In this document: positions 54,525 through 64,000 of the stretch, piece by piece
Position numbering within the stretch: the stretch's first letter is position 1
Layout: every line of letters begins with the position of its first letter
Source: Acanthaster planci
Lineage: Eukaryota; Echinodermata; Asteroidea; Valvatida; Acanthasteridae
NCBI RefSeq assembly: GCF_001949145.1
Contig: NW_019091564.1
Location: 268,443-332,442, forward strand
DNA length: 64,000 nt
Direction: 5' to 3'
Notes under the pieces: generated by a model
The model's input: the letters and a program-made list of their open reading frames with translations, nothing else
The model's database searches: none
Told to the model about the DNA's origin: nothing
Translations under genes and position numbers: made by a program

Positions 54525-55713
54525 ACCTCTTCAGTGCCTGTGATGACCATCGATAAAAAAACTCAAACTGTGTACATTTTATAGAGGTATTTATAAATGT
54601 TTTCTATCCGCCAGGCTAAAACTGTCTCCACACTACCTGTAGCTGTTTTGTTCCATTTGGAACATCCCTTTGGAATTTTGAGAATGTAGCTTGTCTCCAA
54701 CAGGAAGGCGGTCTCCTTCAATCATTATTGGAGAGTGGAATAGACTATATAGTCAATAAGGGCAGGCTTTTGCAGACTTTACACATTGGCATAAATTAAC
54801 ATATCCAACATTTTTATTGAGTAAGTTCTGCCAGCAAGTTCATAAAGCATTTTACTTATGCACACTTGGTGAATCTTGCAACTTGTGTGACAAAAGTTTG
54901 CAAAGCTAAGCACAGTCAATCTTGGCAGTCATTGATAAGTGAGCAACTTTGCTGGCTAATACAATCAGTGTAACATCCATCATCCCACAACTTGTCCAGG
55001 TTGATTGCCCAAAGTCAGAACTTTCCTGTCAAGGAGAATGACCAAATGAAATGATGCCAAAGTAAGATTATTTTGAGACTTGCCAACCGACTAAAACAAA
55101 GCTTTTTCAAAATAGCAAGCAGAGGTACTTGTAAGTCAGTGACTGTTTGGTGCCTGGCAAGTCACAAAAGGTGTGACTGTCCCCATCCTTATTGTCCAAA
55201 ATATTTCAAACATCAGGCAGCTTTGCCAAGCTTTGTGAAGATATATTGCACAGCTGTGCAATATATTTGCTGCACAAATCCAATTTCTGAGCATTTACTG
55301 TTTCCAATGGGATCAGCAAGTTTACAGAAATTCCGGGAGGGGGACTCAACCTGCTTCCTTTGTGTAGGGACCATCAACTGTAGAATTGTCAGCACTTCTA
55401 GCAAATTCAGCGCACCATTTTTCCACCTACACCGATTGGGTATTCCTCTAATAGTCAATTATGTAATCCACTGGTATGACCAAAGTACAATAGTTCTTGC
55501 ACCAAGTGCAGTGCCGTAGTTTGGTTTTCTTCATTGTGTAGTTCTGGGCCCAATTTTAAGGCACTAACTCAGCACATGATTTTACACTAACAGAGACTCT
55601 GTATATTTCATGGAGACTGTAAGCAGTAAGCATGACAGAAGGCACGCTTACCTCGGAGGAAAAATTGACTTAATGCAGTGACAAAACAGTGGAAATCTCC
55701 ACTTGCAACGCAA

Positions 55714-55776
55714 CCATAAGTACAACCACGCTGAGCGCAGTGCTCAGTGCAGTGCTCAGCGTGGTTGTGCTTATGG
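55714..55776 (+). ncRNA. Pre-miRNA-like hairpin (candidate)
   Basis: Two 23-base arms (55714-55736, CCATAAGTACAACCACGCTG..; 55754-55776, ..CAGCGTGGTTGTGCTTATGG) pair with a single mismatch across a 17-base loop. A lower stem GCAA/TTGC (55705-55708 with 55781-55784) continues beyond a small internal loop. The 63-base size, arm length and loop resemble an animal pre-miRNA. A foldback transposon relic is the main alternative, and the strand is arbitrary. I recognise no known miRNA seed. Confidence 0.3.
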
Positions 55777-58383
55777 AAAATTGCTTACGGTTCGCAAAAT
55801 TTTCTGCAATAGTAAGCATGGCTTTTTCTGCTGACTGTTAAGCGGTGGTATGACATTTTGCCCTGGTCAGACCACTGTAGATTGAGGGATATATTTATAA
55901 GTGACCTTGCAGAGAATGCAAGGCCGAGCAGATTTAAAATTATACCAGTGGAAAAGCCAGGAACTGTCAGAGACATTATCTGTACAGTCTAGGTATTTTG
56001 ACAGTATAGACCTTTATGATATGGAAAGTATTGTAAATCGAGTCCATCAGAAGGACTTTCACAAGACCAGTCATGAGTAACAGGTTGAACAATGACAAAG
56101 GGATGCTTTTGTGACAGTTCACTTGCATTGTGACTTAGCTTCAGAGCGGATGACAGGTGATGGACTTCAGCCTGCGATGGACCCGACCACAATGTGAGCT
56201 GGCTGTCTTTATGACCAACTGACTGGCATCTACTCTCTGTGATAAAATCAACTAGGAGCTGTTGGTCAGTTAACAGCCTCTTTTCAGACCCACAGGCTTT
56301 GCTCAATTGCGGGTGATCACATTTATAGGACCTTCGCTTACGGTGCTTGGGCAAAAAAGAAATGTGTAGACTTAGTTCCTGAAGCAGGTATGTATCAAGG
56401 TGTGGGGTCGGTGGCGGGGTTCAAACAGGATTTTTTTTACCAACGTTCCCATTTTTTCAAGCAACCCACAGAAAGGTGGTACTGGTTTCAAAAAAAATAT
56501 TTACACATCTTCATGGAAGACACCCCCCCCCACTGGATACATACTGCCCTGGAAAGCCTAGACCTAGTTTGGTTGGCTACTGGCTGTGTTGTATGAGTGA
56601 CAGATTGCCTCTTCTGCAAATAGCTGAACTGATTGAGAAAACACTGCCCTTGATCAGAACATTTCTATCCTCACAAGGCTTCTGGAACTAGGAAAATTAA
56701 AATTTCTACTTCTTTAAAATGATATAAAAGATAAGATATAATGACTTTTTGAGGGATGCCACACAAGAATTTGGTATTTGATACACTTTGAAAACTTCTC
56801 TAGAGGAACACCGTCAAATTATTGACCTCACTAAGTGCAGATGTATGTGTAGCCATTTTGCCCATCTGCATGTATTTTATTGTCCAAATTATGTAGCCTT
56901 ATTTTATATTCCTTACATGCACCACTTTTATCGTGGCCATCCATTTCTACATGTTTTTAACCGATTTCTCACCAGTTGAATTGGACCTTTGGCTGGGGTG
57001 AATTTTGCAGCCATAAACCTTTCACTTGGTCGCCGTTGGAACGTTCAGCAACTTGTGCTTTTTTAACAGGTGTGGTGTTTGGTTCTGTTCTCAAGTTTGA
57101 AGTCAGAAACATTTTTGTTTTGTAAGTGTCTTAACACACCCCTCATTTTTCAGACAACCATTGTATATTTCTTGGTTACTGCTTATGTAGAGCGTAAGAG
57201 AGGACTTGGCACATCAATGCTAGCAGAATCATTTTTTTAAGGGCAAAGTCTGTTCCAGATACATACGCAGCCAGGTGACATGCATAAGTTCATCGCTTCA
57301 CCTGGAAACACTGGTATAAAAATGACAATAGCATACCATTTCAAACTTTGTCTAAGAAGTTACAATATTCACTTTATATTATGAGTTCTTCTCACATTGT
57401 ATCACTAGGAAAACTGCAGTATTTGTTGCTTCACCCTGTGAAGTTAGTCTTGTCTGGCACAGTTTGTTGTCACCCTTTTCCCAGAGCTGGAATTTTTTGT
57501 CAGAGTCACTTGGCTGCACCTGCAGATAATACATACATGTAGAGAAGCTAGTGACTGTTGAATGCAGCCATGTTCCGTAGACATGCGTACTGTGCTTGCC
57601 GTAGCCAGTTCATAGCCAATTTTTAGACAGCTATAAAGTCAATCTTGTGTCATCAGTGACAGGCCAACAGTCTGGTCACAAGTAACAAGTGATGAACTTT
57701 GGCAAAGGAAAGCTTTTGTCAATCTCCCGTTTGACCTGTGTGACTCAAGCCTGGATGATTTGCAGCGGCAAGTTACTGAATTAGTGTGACTGACTTGAAT
57801 TGACCTGATTTCAACTCTGTTGTTTTCTTAACAATGGGAATGTGCAACCATACACATACATGTACAATGCAAAGCCATCATGTGCTTAGTTGATGGAATA
57901 TTCAAGTGTTTGATTTGATGATGAAGAGTAACATGCGGTTTATCAGTTAACAATTGTCGAAACTGCTTTCATGTGAGACATGCTTTTGTTCATAACCCAA
58001 GGGATACTAATTAGATGCTGAGATTGGAAAATTTCATCAGGTTGTGCAAGTGTTGACAAACTTTCTTCAAATCCTCAGTGGATGGAACAATAATGTGGCT
58101 CAACACTTCTGCGTGCGACATTGCATGTGCATTTTGTAGGTGTACATGTACATTGTCTAAGGTACAAGTTCAGGTGCAGTACGCACAGTGCCTAGGGCCT
58201 ATGCAACATTGAGGGGTCTACAAACAGTTTGAGGGCTTTCAGCATACCACAGTGCGCCACAAAGACCCTATTCCTTCACTTACAACCATGCACTAGTGCC
58301 TTAGGCGAAGTAGGGTCTATGTGATACATGGCATTCAAAGTAAAGCCAAGTGTGGCATTAGCCCAGGTTGTACGCCAGTCTTT

Positions 58384-58405
58384 ATTACGTCACGATTGAC
58401 GTAAT
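58384..58405. promoter_or_regulatory. Inverted pair of ATF/CREB-like sites
   Basis: ATTACGTCA and TGACGTAAT face each other with a 4-base spacer (CGAT). TTACGTCA/TGACGTAA is the recognition core of ATF/CREB and related bZIP factors. No neighbouring gene start is visible. Confidence 0.3.
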
Positions 58406-61359
58406 GTAGTACGGTCAAGGAGTCCACCTGTGTTACGGTGCCACTCCCCCCCCTCACCAGGCTCTAGGGATTAAAAAGCGCATGTTGCACATCAGAGCAG
58501 TATACAATTTTCACTCGTTGAAGTCCAATAGGCAAAGGTTGCGACTTCCTCTGAATTTAATTCATCTCTCCAACCTTTGATAACTGTGACCTGTTCTTCC
58601 AGACATGAGGTTGAGAGGTTGCAGGACTGTGTTGTCAAAAATATGTCCCCTTCACATGAGCCCTGCTGATGCATACAATGAATTGCACAATCTCCATGGT
58701 AATCTGTGACATGGTTTGTCAAAGTCGGTACTGTTTGGCCAGGAAGTCATTTTTTGCTATCTGCAATATTAGTAAAATGTACAAATGTATGTTATGTTTG
58801 TGCTATTTCAATCACTTCTTCTTTTTTCTTTCTCTTTTTAAGTTGAGTATCCCAAATTTAAGCTATTAAAATCTTGATTTTATTGAATCGGGAATCTCGA
58901 CTGTACAAATGAGAGATAGGCCTTTAAAGTTTGACTTTAGTGGAAAAATAATACTTCATCAATGAAATATCAGTTTGACAAAGTCGTCACAAATTGCCCA
59001 GAATCTATTAATGAAAATCCCCCCCCTCATCATTTTTCAGCTGTTTCTCCATTCGTAGCGGTCCCCAATGACACCTGACATTTGACATACATGTATCTCG
59101 TCTCACTAGATACACAGGCAGAGTGACTGAGGTCATGTTATGTATGCTGGTTATTTTATAAAATGGAAATGTCACGGTGACAGTCCGAAAGTAGTGAAAT
59201 ATCCAAGACCTAATGTAACAACTTGATACTGAGGTACATTATATCAGTACAGATAGAAACACTTCAGCACTACCAGTATACAGTAACAAGAATTCCCCTA
59301 ATTTTTTAGATATTAAAGTCGCCATTCCTTTGGGAAAAAAGGAGGTTTGGGTTGATTTTGCTTGTCATGTGTAGTATTTATTCTTTCGCAGAATCTATTT
59401 TTTTTGCAAAATTGTATGAATTGTTGAGTGACTACATGTACATGGAGTTGCTGTGCACTTGGTATTTGTTGGTAATTGAACACTGTTGACATATTTTTAT
59501 TCTTAAAAGAATCATGTCAGAGACATTTTCGTTGTAAACATTCTAGCCTCTTAAATTTTGTTTTGCGTAAAATTATAATTTCTTAGACAGATTTGTCCCA
59601 CAGTGTCTCTTTTAAAAATTTCGAAATGTTTGTAGTTTGCTTTCACAGCATCAGATCTCCAGAACGAACCTTAAAAATGGTGGTTTCTTAAGTATCATTT
59701 CACAAAAAGAAAGAATAAATTGAACTCACAACTCAGATTTGTTTTCATTGGTCAGTTCAATGATCAACCAATCAAAACATTCTCGAATGCTGTCTTTTCA
59801 TAACAAAATTATTGTCTCTTTGATCAGTGGATTGATCAATTGATTTATAATGCCATTACCTGTGGACATGGTCTTGTGTTTTGAATTCTAGGATTACGTG
59901 GGTAAGCTTTGTGAACGGTGTCTTTTGAATTCTAGTGCATTTGTTGGGTGAGAATCGGAGATACTGCCACAAATCACTTCTCCCAACCCAGAAGTAATAT
60001 CGATACCTGTGAGAGCTGAGACAACTGTTGTGTCTGAGTTAGCCACTTACAGCGAAGTAAGGAGCTGATGACATGTTGATCTAAGGAGTTTATGCATGAT
60101 GAGCTGAGATGATTATAGCATACAGCACCATAATATTGCCACAAAAAGATGGAAGTACAGTGTAGTTCTATGCATTTGATTAACCACATTTACAAAAGGT
60201 TAACACAGATATTGTTTTACTGTCGTTGATAATTTGCCAGCAACAGAATAGCTCAAAATTCTAAATGCAACATACAAGTAATTGGCATTGAATTTTACCC
60301 CTCCCCCGTTTGTCAATTTAGAGATGCCTTTTTTTCTGGGTTTTTTTTCTTTCACCTTTGCTCTTGTATAACTTCAAAGATAGAAACTGTCCCAAAAATA
60401 TGCACCAGCTTGGACATTTGGGTTCACCTACAGTTTTGGGTGCCCCTGTCCCCTTTTTATAACTGATAGATGCCCTCCCACCTCCATAACTACATGTATG
60501 TGAAAACTGTGCAGATGCCTAGCAGTGAAATAAATGTAAACTCCATGACAACATGCAGTGTGAAACCTCAGTTCCTGATACCAACATCTGGCAGGAGAGT
60601 TTTGCCCAATCAACCTTCATTTCTCCCATCAAATGACAGAGAGCAAAATATGCCCTGCTGTTCCAAGTTGTGTTGACCAGTCAATTAGTTTTTCCAATTT
60701 TGTCTCCAAATTTAGCCTTGAAGGACAATCTACCGTACTGTACAGTGCTTTACATATTTCTCTCTCTTCATTGTCGGTGTTCAATAATGCCTTTCAGAAT
60801 GCCATTCTTTATACACCAAGTTGTTGTGCATGTCAATTTCTTCTTTGTTATAAAGATAATCACTGGCTTTGGGGCATGTGATTAGTAAGGGGTATTGCTC
60901 CATACCTGTGTACAAAAATTGTTCATTTCTATGGAGTGAATTTTTATGTGTAGCCTTTGACAGAAGTGGCAAGTTTCTTTTGCTGTCCAGTGTAGAACAA
61001 AATTAATCATTTTTTTCATTCCATTGTGTGTCAATTTTTAAATAATCATAATTAATTCTCAGGCATCATGTCCAGGTGAAATACTTCATTACATTGACTG
61101 AATGTGTGAATAATGGAAGGGTAATGAAGATTTTTTCAAACATGGAAACTAAACATTAGTTTCCAGGCAGCATTTTTCTCTCTTCTTCAAAATTCGAACA
61201 ATTTTACAATACAAACAGGTCTGTGAAATGTTTTCAAATGAACTGTAATGAACAATGTAAGTCGTACACATTAGAATTAAAAACAGTTCCATCACTACTA
61301 ATTTGGGACTCTTTTTGAGCATGCAAACACAATGTCGGAAATCATGAACTCGCTGATTG

Positions 61360-61373
61360 AAATAAACTTTTAT
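61360..61373. terminator. Back-to-back polyadenylation hexamers
   Basis: AATAAA on the plus strand at 61360-61365 is followed within two bases by TTTATT, which reads AATAAA on the minus strand. This would suit the shared end of two convergent transcripts. Only the sequence motif supports it. Confidence 0.3.
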
Positions 61374-63217
61374 TTAAAACACTTTCTTAAATGTCAACAA
61401 ATTTTGGGGCGAAATCTTACACAGCTTGCACAAGTGCTAAACATGTTTGGGTGAAAACGTTATTGATTCTAGGGTCATTAATTTTATGCTCTGCTGGCTC
61501 TTATGGCATCATGAAGGTTAGGTTAGGCACTCCACCACGTCTACGTGTACATTTGATTCATTGCAGCTGCCCTCCCGCGGGAGCAAACCATGCATAGTTA
61601 TGATGCCCGGGGGGGGGGGGAATGGGGATGTTTGGGAACTTCGACGCATTTTAATCGAATAAGAAAGGCAAGGATTTTTGTTCTCGACTGAGATGGAAAT
61701 TAATGCGCCCATGTGAATGGAGTGACATGCAGGAGGGGGCATTTCTGGTAAGGTTTGCATCTTAATGCATCATTTCACCCTGCAGCTAGCCAAGAAATTG
61801 GATTACAATTCAGCTTTTTAAATCTAAAACAAGACTACCAATACAATCTTGCACAATGTAGTTATCTCTAGTCACCAAGCACATCCAAAAATTTTTTATT
61901 ATGTCAAAAACTAAAAAATCACCACAATTTCTGGTCGGATAAAACAAACCATCAACTGAAATTACTGAATTTAAACTTAGGAATTGAAACTGGTGATCGT
62001 TGGAGTTGAACTGAATTTGTCTGGAGTATTTGTATTTCTTGTGATCTGCACAAATGTACGGCATGGCCATCATATACAGTACATATCCATGTCTATTACA
62101 CGTAAGTGGGTGCTCAAATTCTAAAAATGACTGCCTTCAGCCATCTTTAATTCAAACTGCTTCTCTCCAAACAAACTAGATATAACACTTAAAATGTTAT
62201 TACTTTGGCAGTATCCACAACAGGCCTTATTCATCTGTGAAAGTATATTCATTTCAGAAATTTAAAAGCCGACAGGAAACATTAAAAAAAATTTTGTCTC
62301 AAAAATACAGTTTTCCAAGAAAACCTCTTTATAATAAATGTGCCAAACCTTCTGCCCGACATTTCCTGTGAACTGCAAACAATTCCAATCGGGGCCACTG
62401 ATGCTCTTTTTTTCTGCAGAAATTTACTTCCTTCAGTGCTCACCAAGAATAGTTTGAATTCAAATCAATGGAACAGTTCTTTTAGCAGAGCAGCCAATCT
62501 AAACGGCATATTAAAAGTGTATCTCGTGACGGCAAGTCTTTTTAGTCCTGTTTCTTCCCCATTTGTCATCTCTCACACACCACCCAATACACTTCAAAAT
62601 AGAACTGTCAACTATTAAACAGGAATCTGCATGTCAGCTGCAAAAAAGGAGCTCCAATTTATACAAGACTTCTATTTTCTAAGGGGCTTCCATTGCAACT
62701 GAGACTGATCATACTCAGAATGTGAATGTTAGGCTATCCAGTGTGGACAAGATGTACAGTGATGGATCGAGATGGACACTAGACTATTTAATCACTTGTG
62801 TTTCATTACAATTAAACCTTCCACACTTTAAACCTGACCGCCAAGGCAACTTGGCTTCTTCACCTGTGTGCAGCATCATTCCAATTACTACATTTGTGCA
62901 TTAGTACGCTTGGTAAATATAAACATTTCTATTTAACAAAACAATTTACATCAATAAAATAAATTGCGATCTCAGCAAATGCTTGCATATGTCAAAATGA
63001 GCAAGCGTGTCTAATGATCTAATGCAATGATCATATTTAATGTGTATCTACAAATGTTTAATGTTTCAACCAGCCACAGGGGTCAATCACTGATTTCACT
63101 TGTAAATTTCTGGCCGTAAAAGGACATCTATTGGCTGAAATTGAATATGAGATTTCTCAAGAATGCCTGTATGCATGTATAACACGCACGTTCACAGACT
63201 GGCCTACTGCTAAGATA

Positions 63218-63387
63218 TACAGTCAAACCTTGTCAATAAGAGGTCTTTTGGACTTGGCAAATTTACCTTGTTATAACAGGAACCTTGTATTATCAGGAAT
63301 GAAAAACAAAGGCTTGGGACCTAACACAAATCGTTATTAAGCAGACTCTTGTATTAACAGTGCTCTTATTAACAAGGTTGGACTGTA
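63218..63387. mobile_element. pogo/Tigger-like MITE, copy 2 (reverse orientation)
   Basis: A 166-base element (63220-63385) flanked by TA, with ends CAGTCAAACCTTGTCAATAA and an inverted CTCTTATTAACAAGGTTGGA-CTG. The interior is the reverse complement of copy 1 at 4201-4375, e.g. AAGCAGACTCTTGTATTAAC against GTTAATACAAGAGTCTGCTT. The terminal repeat has two mismatches, so this copy is older than or independent of copy 1. Confidence 0.8.
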
Positions 63388-64000
63388 TTGGAATAGTTTA
63401 GTTGATACAATGTTTGTATAACATTCTAGCTGAATCCTGGTCAACTTCTGTGTTTGACAAACATTGATTACATTTAAGTTCAGTGTCGGAATCAATGTCG
63501 GAAGCCAAAACACACACATCTATGGGAGACGGCTAAGGCCACTAGTCAATGGCTTTCATAGGAAAGTGTGGTTTTTCAGTCACAGCCAAATATATTTGGA
63601 CATTTGACGAACCCACTGCAATGTTACAAACAGTCTTTGGTATCACTTCACAAACGGGAGACTATAAAAGTGAAAGGAGTGTGCTATTTGCTTTAAATTT
63701 GAGACACTGGTGAATATTCGACAGTATCAGCTTTTCCTAAGGATACCATATGCAAACATGTTGGGATTGAGTTAAAAACCTTCAGCCCAGTTCCTCATAA
63801 CATTGTAGAATCTACCATCAACATTATAAAATTGCACTGCTTCACACAAATCTCCAGTAAACGAGCAATGATAGATGCAACCGTAACCTAACATGGATAC
63901 AGTCATTTCCATTTTTTCAGCAACAGGGGCTAGCTGTGCACATGTCAAGCACATTCAAGGGTTGTATGGTGATGTCAGGAATGATGACAATGGACCCATT

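Larger units (their letters stand above)
54525..64000. other. Region downstream of DCAF10: long 3' UTR and/or intergenic DNA
   Basis: No protein gene recognised on either strand; the longest frames (55073-55519 and 55989-56354) lack domain features and splice partners. The first canonical AATAAA well placed for DCAF10 is unclear; one at 61360-61365 lies directly beside an inverted TTTATT. Structured items are a pre-miRNA-like hairpin (55714-55776), an inverted CRE-like pair (58384-58405), an inverted CCAAT pair (59741-59778) and a pogo-like MITE (63218-63387). Confidence 0.55.

Noticed and set aside
55073-55519. 148-codon plus-strand frame after DCAF10
   Set aside because: No family resemblance and unbiased composition; consistent with chance in non-coding DNA.

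Overview
The window is intron-rich animal nuclear DNA. It carries four protein-coding genes in the same (+) orientation: the 3' end of a BRD8 orthologue, a complete SRSF10/SRSF12-type SR-protein gene, a complete WBP1L/WBP1-type membrane adaptor gene, and a DCAF10 (WDR32) orthologue. The exons were found by joining conserved protein segments across in-phase splice sites. The short coding exons are GC-richer than the AT-rich introns. ACATGTAC-rich simple sequence and many short DNA-transposon relics point to a marine invertebrate deuterostome, most likely an echinoderm such as a sea star. The species assignment is inference; the gene identities are strong.

Layout: 1-5885 is the BRD8 3' half (bromodomain, tail, 3' UTR). 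5890-7500 is intergenic and ends in a CpG-bearing promoter region. 7500-~19250 is SRSF10, six coding exons and 183 aa; its second intron is a U12-type AT-AC intron that splits the RNP1 motif of the RRM. ~19250-23900 is intergenic. 24041-~43760 is WBP1L, five coding exons and 361 aa, with two large introns (one holding a 947-base N gap) and a ~3 kb 3' UTR. 43760-50067 is intergenic or 5' non-coding. 50068-54524 is the DCAF10 CDS (five exons, 465 aa). From 54525 to the end there is no recognisable coding sequence; part may be a long 3' UTR.

Functionally these are ordinary housekeeping or regulatory genes: a chromatin reader of the TIP60/NuA4 complex, a splicing regulator, a WW-domain-binding adaptor for NEDD4-type ligases, and a CUL4-DDB1 substrate receptor. 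I see no operon-like or defence-like system. The points most worth a second look are the AT-AC minor intron in SRSF10 together with possible autoregulatory content in it, a 121-codon overlapping upstream reading frame on the SRSF10 mRNA, two near-perfect hairpins (36676-36745 and 55714-55776), and several families of short inverted-repeat transposons (pogo-like, TTAA/piggyBac-like, and a ~200 bp family with five copies in the window).
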